Part shown: piece by piece, positions 1-6,634 of the stretch | How the letters are laid out: each line of letters begins with the position of its first letter | How positions within the stretch are numbered: the first letter of the stretch is position 1 | DNA from: Lentisphaerota bacterium | GTDB taxonomy: Bacteria > Verrucomicrobiota > Kiritimatiellia > RFP12 > UBA1067 | Length of the DNA: 7,413 nucleotides | Assembly: GCA_015061765.1 (NCBI GenBank) | Contig: SUVZ01000182.1 | Span: 1-7,413 of the forward strand | Reading direction: 5' to 3' | Translations under genes and position numbers: made by a program | Notes under the pieces: model-generated | Told to the model about the DNA's origin: nothing | The model's input: only the letters and a program-made list of their open reading frames with translations | Databases searched by the model: none

Positions 1-1
1 A

Positions 2-2869
2 GCACTGTTTGGCGCAAAGTCTTACAGCCAGAGGGCCCGGTTCTGTCCGCAGCTCGAAGAGGACGAAGAGGAGCCTGAGGACGAAGAAGATCCCGATGAT
101 GGCGATACCGGCGGTGGTTCTGATGACGGTTCGGACGGTAATGGAAATGACGGCAACGATAATGACGATGACGAAGAGGAAGAAGATCATGCCTGCGATG
201 AAAACTGCGACTGCTGGCAGAGTTCGGACAACGGTGATCTTCCTCCAGATGATGGTACTGACGACGGTAACCCTGATCCGGAACCTGAGCCTGAGCCCGA
301 TCCGGAAAACTGCCCTGAACATGGCGTTCCGTTTGAAGAGTGCAGAAGCGAACATGAGGAGGAATATGAGGAGGCTTCTAGAACGTACGCACAGCTTCAA
401 GGCGTGCTTCTTCTGAGGAATCCAACGCACTACCATGACATATGGCTCGATGTTCCGGACGAGGATGCCCCACAGTGCTGCCCGTGTCCTGACCATGCCA
501 CGAACTATGTTTCCTTATCCTATGTGTCTGGCAGGCTTTCCCTGCTTGACGAGAACGGGGCAAGGTTCTCCAGGACGACAAAATCCTGCAATGTATTCGT
601 GGGCGGTGTTTCGCCAAGCAAGGGCATCGGGGATACGCGGCTCATGTTCTCGCATAACGGCCGCACGTGCAGGGACACGCGCTATACCGTATTCGGGGTG
701 GGTATCTCCAGCGCAGGAAATGTGAGCCTGAGTGCGCTTAATGCCAAGAAACCGTCTTTCGGACTGCCTGTGGTCGTTGGGACGAACAGCATAAGCGCGA
801 GCCTGGATCTCGATCTGAAGGTCAGGCTTCAGACCGGACGGGTGAGGCTTTCCTTCACGGGTGCGACCGGATCGTTCAAGATGCTGTACCGCAGTCCATA
901 CGCCGGAGAATGGCGTACGCTCATCGACACCGAAAGCCGTCCGTTCATCGACATGGATATCTACGAGTGGCGTAACCTCTTCAGGAAGCGTCATGACGCG
1001 GCGTTCAGCGCTCCGGTTGCGATAGTGTCGGCAGAGGCTGGTCATTGCGATATCGAATTCCGCTACTGGCTTGGGAATGGCGTTTTCGCGGAGGATGTCG
1101 CAACCCAGCGCATAACGGCGGTCAATCCGCCATTCCTCCCGGACATTGACCGAGATGGGCAGATAACAAATACGGACATTGTTGAATATCTGAAAGGAAA
1201 AATCTTCAGATATTGGACTAACGAAGATACAATCAAAGGTGACTATGCGGGGCACATTTCCGATCAAGCTCCCAATGTCGCCGATCTTGTGGTGAACGGA
1301 AGGTGTGACTTGATAAATTTGTTCCCAATGAAGATTGACGTCAAAGACTTTATCGATGCCTGGGGAGCTACGGCAAAATGCGTCATTAGGGTTGAAGGGG
1401 ATGATAAGCCTTCATTTAATTTCTGCTTTGCGGACATCCCATGGTCGGAGTCAGGCTCGGTTCAAACATCGAGTGTTGCGACAGTTGAGGGGACGCTGCT
1501 AAGTCAGGCTCAGTTGCTTCCACTTGATTATCAGGGATATGAATTGCCTCATGAATTGCTGACGAGATTTTCGGAGGAGTCCGGTTTGGTTGTCTGCGAA
1601 GCGTTGAAGCCTTCTGCTTTGATGTGTGTAGATATAAAACTTGGAGACATGACCGTTTGTTCCTATTCAGTCCCTATGCTGATTCGTCGCGTCAAGGATA
1701 TGTACAGTTGGTGCAATTTCCGGCTTCTGTCCGGTCAGAATGCTGGCAGAGAGACTGAATTCCACATATTGCCGGAAGAGGACTATGCAAAATCCTTAAT
1801 ATTCCTGCATGGGGCGAATGTCTCAACTGAAGATGCGGAGCAATGGGGTGACGCTGTCTTCAAGCGGATGTGGTTATCAGGAATGCGGGCGAGATTCTAC
1901 AACATTGATTGGAGAAGCGACATTGGAAGCCCCGCGAATTATCACGCCAATGCGTCTAATGCGTTTGTCGTTGCAAGCCAGATAGCATCGACGATTAAGA
2001 GCATCCCCGGAGAAAAGACAATCATGGCTCATTCGCTTGGTAATATGGTCGTCTCATCCATGATACAGGATCATGGGTTGGAGGTGTCGAGTTACATCAT
2101 GTGCAATTCAGCTGTCCCGGCTGAGGCGTATGATACGAGTTTGAGCCTTCGTACACCAAAACTCGTTCATCCAGATTGGGTTGATTATCCGACAAATTCA
2201 TGGGCTTCGAGCTGGCATAGGCTTTTCAGCAATGACCTTAACGATGACAGGAAGTATCTTGGTTGGCCAGGTAGGTTTACTAAGGCTTTACCTGTTGCCG
2301 TCAATTTTTATTCGACAGGTGATGAGGTGTTGGAATTGGCCGTAGATAATGATGTTGGTGCGCTTACTGGCGTTACCGATTCTTTTGCTCATCATGCTTG
2401 GCATAAGCAGGAACTATTCAAAGGACGTGGGCTTGGTGTAGGATTGGGAGCTACCGATTGGTCTGGATGGAATATTGAAGAAAATTGGCTTGGAGTCAAC
2501 AAGATTTCAGTTGAGAAGGCTATGTCGATGAGCGACGCTGATTTCAAAACGAATACCGTTTTTTATTGCTATCCGTCAAGCATGAATGCGACAAATATTC
2601 CTCATTTCGTACGTAATGCGCATCTTGCACTTGGTATTCCTGCGTTAACGCCAGCGACAGGAGCTGGCGAAATTACAGCATTAGGTGCAACTCGAAATCA
2701 CAATCTTGACAACATTGATGAAGATAGTGGGGGTGTTTCTCGACCTAACGGATGGCCAAGTAAGTCAAGTTATACTGGTAGATGGCTTCATTCAGATATA
2801 AAGGATGTGTCTTTTTTCTATAATTTTAGATTGTATCAGTTCATAATTGAGAAAGGTGGATTACGATGA
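2..2869 (+). CDS. Large secreted multidomain protein with C-terminal alpha/beta hydrolase domain (5'-partial)
   Basis: The frame is open from the window edge to TGA at 2867-2869 (955 residues visible), so the true start lies outside; GTG at 404 is internal. Order by fragment residue: acidic linker 19-125; Cys clusters (CCPCPDH near 160); beta-rich segment about 165-370; dockerin-like loop 381-392; conserved module 392-520; alpha/beta hydrolase about 600-955. In the hydrolase FLHGAN (HG at 603-604) fits the oxyanion strand, AHSLGN the nucleophile elbow (Ser678), STGDEV the acid (Asp774) and LHSDIK the base (His930). This fold in general contains esterases, lipases and peptidases; the substrate cannot be read. 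Export is inferred from composition and from the exported partner gene, since the N-terminus is missing. GC falls from near 60% to about 40% at position 1160, inside the gene, suggesting a recombinant C-terminus. The stop overlaps the next start. Confidence 0.85.
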   Translation, partial: ALFGAKSYSQRARFCPQLEEDEEEPEDEEDPDDGDTGGGSDDGSDGNGNDGNDNDDDEEEEDHACDENCDCWQSSDNGDLPPDDGTDDGNPDPEPEPEPDPENCPEHGVPFEECRSEHEEEYEEASRTYAQLQGVLLLRNPTHYHDIWLDVPDEDAPQCCPCPDHATNYVSLSYVSGRLSLLDENGARFSRTTKSCNVFVGGVSPSKGIGDTRLMFSHNGRTCRDTRYTVFGVGISSAGNVSLSALNAKKPSFGLPVVVGTNSISASLDLDLKVRLQTGRVRLSFTGATGSFKMLYRSPYAGEWRTLIDTESRPFIDMDIYEWRNLFRKRHDAAFSAPVAIVSAEAGHCDIEFRYWLGNGVFAEDVATQRITAVNPPFLPDIDRDGQITNTDIVEYLKGKIFRYWTNEDTIKGDYAGHISDQAPNVADLVVNGRCDLINLFPMKIDVKDFIDAWGATAKCVIRVEGDDKPSFNFCFADIPWSESGSVQTSSVATVEGTLLSQAQLLPLDYQGYELPHELLTRFSEESGLVVCEALKPSALMCVDIKLGDMTVCSYSVPMLIRRVKDMYSWCNFRLLSGQNAGRETEFHILPEEDYAKSLIFLHGANVSTEDAEQWGDAVFKRMWLSGMRARFYNIDWRSDIGSPANYHANASNAFVVASQIASTIKSIPGEKTIMAHSLGNMVVSSMIQDHGLEVSSYIMCNSAVPAEAYDTSLSLRTPKLVHPDWVDYPTNSWASSWHRLFSNDLNDDRKYLGWPGRFTKALPVAVNFYSTGDEVLELAVDNDVGALTGVTDSFAHHAWHKQELFKGRGLGVGLGATDWSGWNIEENWLGVNKISVEKAMSMSDADFKTNTVFYCYPSSMNATNIPHFVRNAHLALGIPALTPATGAGEITALGATRNHNLDNIDEDSGGVSRPNGWPSKSSYTGRWLHSDIKDVSFFYNFRLYQFIIEKGGLR
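56..376 (+). other. Acidic, low-complexity Asp/Glu/Pro/Gly linker with Cys/His clusters
   Basis: About 107 codons of the large gene are dominated by GAN and GGN codons, giving runs such as EEDEEEPEDEED and PDPEPEPEPDPE. Two Cys/His groups break the acidic run: CDENCDC, and a CPEHG...EEC...H group just before the globular part starts. Acidic DG- and PE-rich segments of this kind occur in calcium-binding or cell-surface tethers; metal binding by the Cys/His groups is only a possibility. It probably separates an anchoring or secretion part left of the window from the globular domains to the right. The other two forward frames here also lack stops over much of the stretch, a side effect of the codon bias. 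Confidence 0.8.
1142..1177 (+). other. EF-hand/dockerin-like calcium-binding loop
   Basis: The translation DIDRDGQITNTD has Asp at loop positions 1, 3, 5 and 12, Gly at 6 and Ile at 8, the classic DxDxDGxIxxxD arrangement, followed by an amphipathic helix-like IVEYLKG. Dockerin modules use this form with Asp rather than Glu at position 12 and normally have two such loops. Only one intact loop is visible here, so it may be a structural calcium site rather than a cohesin-binding dockerin. It lies exactly at the GC-content break, and its last residue opens the repeated module. Confidence 0.8.
1175..1561 (+). repeat. Conserved module, copy A (internal to the large gene)
   Basis: 129 codons that align without a gap to copy B at 7010-7396. 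The first 64 residues (starting DIVEYLKG, containing FRYWTNEDT, VNGRCDLINLF and ending FIDAWG) are identical to copy B at 42 positions. The following 65 residues keep exactly the same length but only about 9 identities, ending in PHELL against PSELL. This is an old paralogous repeat, not a recent duplication. It lies between the calcium loop and the hydrolase, the position of a pre-effector or connector domain. Confidence 0.85.
2853..2859 (+). promoter_or_regulatory. Ribosome binding site for the exported partner gene
   Basis: AAGGTGG sits 6 nt before the ATG at 2866, inside the last codons of the hydrolase gene. With the ATGA stop/start overlap it indicates coupled translation of the two products from one mRNA. 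No promoter-like gap separates them. Confidence 0.7.
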
Positions 2870-3822
2870 AAAAAAAAGTTATTGTATTTGCATTAATAAT
2901 GTTTTCAACTGTAGTGATGGCACTCAAAAAAGATCCGAATTATTTGAGAGCAAGACGTCAAGGTGCTGAAACGCATGTGAATGTGCGTATTGTTGACGAA
3001 CTTGGAGAATCTGTATCAAACGCCAATATCAAAGTTTTTATGGGGATGAACTTTCGACCGAAAGGTTATTGGATTAAAGGCATAACAGATAAGAATGGAG
3101 TTTTTGCCGTAAAGGGCAAATCCTGTGGCGATGAGTTAGAAATATTTGTGGAAAAACAGGGGTATTATAATTCAAGACAGAAGCTATGTTTTGCAAAGAT
3201 GGGATCAGAACACAAAGTCTCGGATGGCAAGTGGTTGCCATATGGTGCAACTGAAATTCTTCAACTGCGACGCATTCATAATCCTATAGTATTACACAGT
3301 TTTGGTTTTGGTGCGGGTAAGGATGTGCCAAGTACCAATACATGGATCGGTGTTGATATGGCAAGAGGAGATTTTGTTAAGCCACATGGAAAAGGTGATA
3401 GGGCTGATTTCGAGATTATGACAGAGTGGGATGGTCGTCCGCCAGTCGATTGTGATTATTGCGCAGTAAACATTCGTTTTACAGAGCCGTTATCAGGGGG
3501 ATATTATGCCTCCAAGGTACAGGAAAGCGAATATCCGTATGTTTATCAAGCAAATGGCGGCAATGTTTATAATGTCCGTCAGTTTAAGGTCGTTGGGCGA
3601 GATCGGATTCACCAAGACAAACAGTCGCGGTATGGGAATGATTCTGTACTTGTTACACGCACTCGCTGTTTACTGAATGAAACAGGTGATTTAGTGGTTG
3701 CGAATTATGGTCTTATTAGAATTCTAAGTGTAGATGCTGGATGGAATGGAAAACCAACAATGCGACTGGCTTGCATTTTTAATCCTACTCCCAACGATAC
3801 GAATCTAGAGCCGAAGCTGTGA
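2866..3822 (+). CDS. Exported protein with Ig-like/carboxypeptidase-regulatory-like domain, coupled to the hydrolase gene; function unknown
   Basis: 318 residues, not recognised as a named family. MKKK followed by a hydrophobic stretch (residues 5-19) and V-M-A at 17-19 reads as a Sec signal peptide cut near Ala19; there is no lipobox Cys. Residues about 36-108 ([21 protein letters not shown], then [11 protein letters not shown] and VEKQGYY) have the strand pattern and T-D-x-N-G turn of CarboxypepD_reg/CnaB-type beta sandwiches. The rest is beta-rich with no recognisable motif. ATG is chosen because it gives the signal peptide and a good RBS and overlaps the previous stop (ATGA). Its coupling to an effector-like hydrolase suggests a partner acting in the same exported compartment, perhaps an inhibitor/immunity protein, chaperone or anchor; none of these is shown. 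Codon use is AT-rich like the hydrolase part. Confidence 0.8.
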   Translation: MKKKVIVFALIMFSTVVMALKKDPNYLRARRQGAETHVNVRIVDELGESVSNANIKVFMGMNFRPKGYWIKGITDKNGVFAVKGKSCGDELEIFVEKQGYYNSRQKLCFAKMGSEHKVSDGKWLPYGATEILQLRRIHNPIVLHSFGFGAGKDVPSTNTWIGVDMARGDFVKPHGKGDRADFEIMTEWDGRPPVDCDYCAVNIRFTEPLSGGYYASKVQESEYPYVYQANGGNVYNVRQFKVVGRDRIHQDKQSRYGNDSVLVTRTRCLLNETGDLVVANYGLIRILSVDAGWNGKPTMRLACIFNPTPNDTNLEPKL

Positions 3823-3906
3823 ACAAAATAAGTGTCCGACATGGATGAGAAGAATACGAAAAAAGATAGGACGATACAGTAGTCAATACTGAAACTGCTA
3901 GCCTTG
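3823..3906. other. Short convergent intergenic gap, weak hairpin only
   Basis: The plus-strand exported-protein gene and the minus-strand nuclease gene converge here. The only structure seen is a 5-bp stem with a 5-nt loop at 3877-3891 (CAGTA...TACTG) with no adjacent T-run on either strand. It is not a convincing terminator. Confidence 0.4.
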
Positions 3907-5069
3907 TTATCTATTACCTTTCGCTCGGTTGTGGGTTTTGCATAGCATTTGACAGTTTGCGATATCGGTTGCACCACCTTTCGACCATGCCGTAACATGG
4001 TCGGCGTCCATTTCGGCGAATTTCCATATCCGCTTGGCGTTTGCTGTATGACCAATAGCGCATAAAGGACAGTTGGAGACGCCTTTCTTTTCTGCCATCT
4101 TTGTCTGCTTTGCATAGACGACCTTTGTCTCCTTTGGCTCGAAAACGCGAACATCAAGAAGCTGCGGATTTTTTCTCCACCTAATATGAATTCGAAAATC
4201 CCCCTGCGGTTCTTAACGAAGCCATCCTCGTACAGTTCTTTAACGCGGGTCCAAACTTTTAGTTTGTTGTATGGATTTTCATGGTACGTCTTATAAAGCC
4301 GTCCCCATTCCAGACCGCACATTTCGTCCTCAATCCCTTCAAAAGTGCCGCTAGCCCAGTCGATGACAGTTTCAAAATATGTCTTTAGTTCTTCGATCCC
4401 AACATCTTTGCGGTGAGCGCTCATATAGCCATCGATGTTGCCTTCTGAAACCCACTCAAGCGCTGTTTTCAGAATCTGCTGCCGTCGTTCATCTCCCTTG
4501 ACATAGCTTTCCCACTTCTGCATTTTTGCATTCGCAGAATTGCTGAACTCGGCTTTTGCCGCAGTGACAAATGGCCCGGAGTAGATTGCATTGAGAAGTT
4601 CCTGTTCGTTGAGCGGAATGCCGGCTATGTTGATTGTCTTGAACCATTCTTTTATTTCGTGTTCCTCTCCTTCGCAGACATAGATTGTCAAAGGAGTTTC
4701 GAGAATCTTCTTTTGGATTGTCGCATCCAAACCTGTGAAATACTGCTGCATTCCGCTTGAATCGACAACGGAAAACTTCTCTTTCACGAAACGCCCGAAA
4801 CTTGTAATGCGTTGCTGGCCATCAAGAACCTCATACATCCCAGATGTGGTCTTTACAAAATAGAGAAGTCCGAGTGGATATCCTTTCAGGATGGAATCAA
4901 TTACCGCGACATCTCGTTTGCCGTCAGCGTAAATGTAGTTGCGCTGATATTCAGGCTGGATGACGAGTTTTCCGCCCCAGCCGAAAAGACCCTTGCCTTC
5001 AAGCTCGTTGTAGATGAAGCCATCGCAGATGTCGGCAACTGTGAGATCGGTGAGAAGTTGAGTGGTCAT
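3907..5069 (-). CDS. DUF262 (GmrSD/ParB-like) plus HNH endonuclease, interrupted by a frameshift
   Basis: Residues 1-300 from ATG at 5069 carry DUF262 hallmarks: QPEYQR at 38-43, then [11 protein letters not shown] and the DGQQR motif at 83-87. The family includes GmrS, BrxU and SspE, where this domain binds and hydrolyses nucleotides and controls an attached nuclease. After K300 the frame changes at an A6 tract (4169-4174). The -1 frame continues [16 protein letters not shown] into CPLC, DADHV, NCQMLC and KTHNRAKGN, a full HNH/zinc-finger nuclease end, stopping at 3907. One extra A would give an intact 387-residue protein; as written the first frame runs on in nonsense to 3705. It may be a genuine null allele, a slippage site or a sequencing error. 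It lies 222 nt behind the methyltransferase on the same strand, suggesting a restriction or modification-sensing partnership. The start is supported by AAAGGAG 6 nt upstream. Confidence 0.85.
4169..4174 (-). other. Homopolymer frameshift site (A6 on the coding strand)
   Basis: The coding strand reads GGA-GAA-AAA-ATC-CGC, leaving the conserved frame. With seven As it would read GGA-GAA-AAA-AAT-CCG and enter the HNH frame directly, so the two halves meet with no lost residues. The tract does not form a canonical X-XXY-YYZ -1 slippery heptamer in the zero frame, but an A-run of this length can slip during transcription or be miscounted by sequencers. Confidence 0.85.
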
Positions 5070-5075
5070 AGAATG

Positions 5076-5082
5076 CTCCTTT
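5076..5082 (-). promoter_or_regulatory. Ribosome binding site of the DUF262-HNH gene
   Basis: AAAGGAG on the minus strand, 6 nt from the ATG at 5069. It is a strong Shine-Dalgarno match and supports independent translation after the long spacer. Confidence 0.75.
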
Positions 5083-5097
5083 TGTTTATTTTTGATT

Positions 5098-5115
5098 AAC
5101 GCAGAGGTGCAGAGA
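5098..5115 (+). repeat. Partial copy of the AACGCAGAG-type dispersed repeat
   Basis: AACGCAGAGGTGCAGAGA matches the two ends of the 35-nt repeats found inside the methyltransferase gene but lacks the middle. It is read here on the plus strand, opposite to the other two copies. It lies only 28 nt upstream of the nuclease start codon. Confidence 0.65.
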
Positions 5116-5124
5116 TTTTCAGTC

Positions 5125-5150
5125 GTGTAGATCGTGTAGAAATGTGTAGA
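5125..5150 (+). repeat. Three short direct repeats of GTGTAGA
   Basis: GTGTAGA occurs at 5125-5131, 5134-5140 and 5144-5150, spaced 9 and 10 nt apart, so the copies lie on nearly the same helix face. They could be a small iteron or operator upstream of the nuclease gene, or simply part of a dispersed repeat. Nothing else supports a binding site. Confidence 0.45.
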
Positions 5151-5172
5151 TTCTTTTGGGGCAGGATTAATT

Positions 5173-5271
5173 TTGCTTTCGCTTCTTGGAGTTTTGGAGA
5201 TTTTGAGAAAAGGAGATTTTAAATACCCTCCAATCCTTCAAACCTCTCAATCTCCCAGTAGCGAAAGCAAC
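5173..5271. repeat. About 99-bp imperfect palindrome (MITE-like or long hairpin)
   Basis: The terminal 11-nt arms are perfect (TTGCTTTCGCT at 5173-5183, AGCGAAAGCAA at 5261-5271). Inward the arms continue to match at about 23 of the next 37 positions, so nearly the whole element folds back on itself. It fills most of the spacer between the methyltransferase stop (5292) and the nuclease start. As RNA it could stabilise or end the methyltransferase mRNA. As DNA it looks like a non-autonomous palindromic element. No target-site duplication is obvious. Confidence 0.65.
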
Positions 5272-5291
5272 CATATCTCCACATCCTTGCA

Positions 5292-6530
5292 TTATTTCTC
5301 CTCCCGATGCCGAATAAGGATTCGTTGATAAACTTTCTCTTGAATACCTTCAACGGTTAAAACACCGCTCGCATTCAAATCGTACGATCCCTTCTTCCCA
5401 AACTTCAGTTGATATGCTTTTTGACATTCTTCTCGATTATACACTCTTGTCTTTAAGCTATACAAATCCTCATTTTCACACATTCCCAAAATCTCAAACT
5501 GCTCGGGACAGTATTTGTCGAGAAATGAGATTGGAACACCCATTACGCCTTCATAATCGTTTGGGATCGCGTCGGTGAAAGGGACTTCGATTGCATCATA
5601 GTTGTCGTACTTCAGATACTTTTTGCCGCGCAATTCCTTATGCCGGGAAAACTTGATGTTGTCCGCCATTGTCATAAGTTGAAGTGGCTGATGGCGGCGT
5701 CCATGCTCAAGGTTGGTGAACCAGCGAACACCTTTGACTCGAATAAAATGATTTCCGTCTTCATCAATTCTCCAGCCCGCAGCATTAAGAGGATATTCTT
5801 TAGGGACGCCAAATTCCCTGTCTCCACTATGAATGCTTTCCCCAAGCCACATTTTATTTTCCTTGATCAGGGGAAACACCTCTTTGTATGTAATCGCATT
5901 CATGTTTCCGATGATCAAAAACTTCATCTCTGCGACCTCTGCGCCTTTGCGCCTCTGCGTTAAAACATCGCCTTCCAGTATCCACGCCAAAAACTCCCTG
6001 AAAAGTGAGAACGGCGGATTGGTCACGATTATATCCGCTTCATCTCTGAGCCTCTTCACTTCCTTGCTTCTGAAATCTCCGTCACCTTCAAGATACTTCC
6101 ATTCCAGATCTTCGATGTCTATCTTCCCGTTGTTGTTCGTGTCGTGATCGAGAATGAAGATTTTGCCGTGTGCCTTTGTTTTCTTTTCGTCAAACTGAAT
6201 ACTTTGCCGTTCAAAAGTAGAAGGCTGATGCACAAAAACATCTTTGCGCCCTCTGTGCCTTTGCGTCTCTGCGTTGAAGAAAGATTTACTCTCTACTGCG
6301 TAGCTGGTTGAGATAAGTTTTTTCAAACCGAATCGTTCAAAGTTCTGAGCAAAGAAACGTGTGAAATTGCTCCATTCGGGATCATCGCACGGAAGAAGAA
6401 CCGTCTTCCCGCGGAAAACATCGGCGTCGTAATCGAGATACGCGTTCACCTCTTTTTGGATGTCGGCATATTGCGTATAGAACTCATCGTTCTTCGCATT
6501 CTTTGCATTGGAAAGATTCTTGTTTGCCAT
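5292..6530 (-). CDS. EcoRI-family adenine-specific DNA methyltransferase (with two in-frame repeat insertions)
   Basis: 412 residues. The N-terminus (NLSNAKNAKNDEFYTQYADI) and NPPFSLFREF at 171-180, then FLIIGNMNAITYKEVFPLIK, fit the EcoRI-type N6-adenine methyltransferase family, in which NPPF is the catalytic motif IV and SAM is the methyl donor. VLLPCDDPEWSNF (44-56) probably belongs to the cofactor side. Two stretches look inserted: FFNAETQRHRGRKD (84-97) and DVLTQRRKGAEVAE (188-201), both translations of a 35-nt dispersed repeat. Despite this the frame is intact. Residues 130-141 form an EF-hand-like DTNNNGKIDIED. From memory the protein is longer than EcoRI methylase itself, partly through these segments. 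The start has AAGGA 7 nt upstream. No EcoRI-type endonuclease is visible; the DUF262-HNH gene downstream on the same strand is the candidate partner. The recognition sequence cannot be inferred. Confidence 0.9.
   Translation of the reverse strand: MANKNLSNAKNAKNDEFYTQYADIQKEVNAYLDYDADVFRGKTVLLPCDDPEWSNFTRFFAQNFERFGLKKLISTSYAVESKSFFNAETQRHRGRKDVFVHQPSTFERQSIQFDEKKTKAHGKIFILDHDTNNNGKIDIEDLEWKYLEGDGDFRSKEVKRLRDEADIIVTNPPFSLFREFLAWILEGDVLTQRRKGAEVAEMKFLIIGNMNAITYKEVFPLIKENKMWLGESIHSGDREFGVPKEYPLNAAGWRIDEDGNHFIRVKGVRWFTNLEHGRRHQPLQLMTMADNIKFSRHKELRGKKYLKYDNYDAIEVPFTDAIPNDYEGVMGVPISFLDKYCPEQFEILGMCENEDLYSLKTRVYNREECQKAYQLKFGKKGSYDLNASGVLTVEGIQEKVYQRILIRHREEK
5927..5961 (-). repeat. 35-nt dispersed repeat inside the methyltransferase gene, copy 2
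   Basis: On the coding strand it starts AACGCAGAGGCGCAAAGG. It matches copy 1 at 31 of 35 positions in the same orientation, but is read one phase later (codons ACG-CAG-AGG), giving TQRRKGAEVAE. It sits just after the catalytic NPPF region, between WILEG and MKFLIIGN, which would otherwise be close neighbours. Confidence 0.85.
6241..6275 (-). repeat. 35-nt dispersed repeat inside the methyltransferase gene, copy 1
   Basis: On the coding strand it starts AACGCAGAGACGCAAAGG and is translated NAETQRHRGRK (codons AAC-GCA-GAG). Peptides of the NAETQRHRG type are the well-known signature of a short repeat scattered through many bacterial genomes, including PVC members, and tolerated in genes because its frames lack stops. 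Here it separates residues 84 and 97 of the enzyme. Confidence 0.85.
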
Positions 6531-6537
6531 TTCATCG

Positions 6538-6542
6538 TCCTT
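6538..6542 (-). promoter_or_regulatory. Ribosome binding site of the methyltransferase gene
   Basis: AAGGA on the minus strand, 7 nt upstream of the ATG at 6530. It fixes the start that gives the family-typical N-terminus. Confidence 0.65.
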
Positions 6543-6578
6543 GCGCTCTTGTCTGCCGCTGGACGATTCCGATGCATG

Positions 6579-6609
6579 AAAAAGAGCGCACTTTCTTCTC
6601 CGTGCACTC
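6579..6609 (-). terminator. Terminator-like hairpin 2 in the methyltransferase leader
   Basis: On the minus strand GAGTGCAC pairs with GTGCGCTC (8 bp including one G-U), with a 10-nt loop, followed by TTTTT. It points toward the methyltransferase, whose start is only about 48 nt beyond the T-run, leaving little room for a promoter in between. It may therefore act as an attenuator in the leader rather than as a plain gene end. Confidence 0.55.
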
Positions 6610-6634
6610 CCCTAAAGCCCGACCAAAGGCCTGA

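Noticed and set aside
404..406. GTG as the start of the large hydrolase gene
   Set aside because: The same frame is open all the way to the window edge with protein-like acidic content, and no Shine-Dalgarno sequence precedes the GTG.
9..416. Forward open frame of 135 residues rich in Met, Thr and Arg
   Set aside because: It is an out-of-frame reading of the GAN-rich acidic linker. Frame 2 across the same DNA is open and continues into the large gene.
515..1267. Minus-strand 250-residue open frame opposite the large gene
   Set aside because: It has no recognisable motif and lies antisense to a GC-rich coding stretch, a typical shadow frame.
3877..3891. Terminator between the convergent genes
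   Set aside because: Only a 5-bp stem without an adjacent T-run on either strand; too weak to call.
3907..4098. A separate small HNH endonuclease gene starting at ATG 4098
   Set aside because: The frame continues upstream through [18 protein letters not shown] and joins the DUF262 part at the A-run, so it is the end of one fused gene.
3705..4168. C-terminal extension of the DUF262 frame, overlapping the exported-protein gene antisense
   Set aside because: After the A6 tract this frame loses all family similarity, while the -1 frame encodes the HNH domain. The tail is a frameshift artefact.
5125..5150. CRISPR-like array
   Set aside because: The repeats are 7 nt with 2-3 nt between them, far too short for CRISPR, and there are no cas genes.
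5640..6147. Plus-strand open frames opposite the methyltransferase
   Set aside because: They are antisense to a well-supported methyltransferase and contain the reverse complement of the dispersed repeats. No motifs or ribosome binding sites were found.
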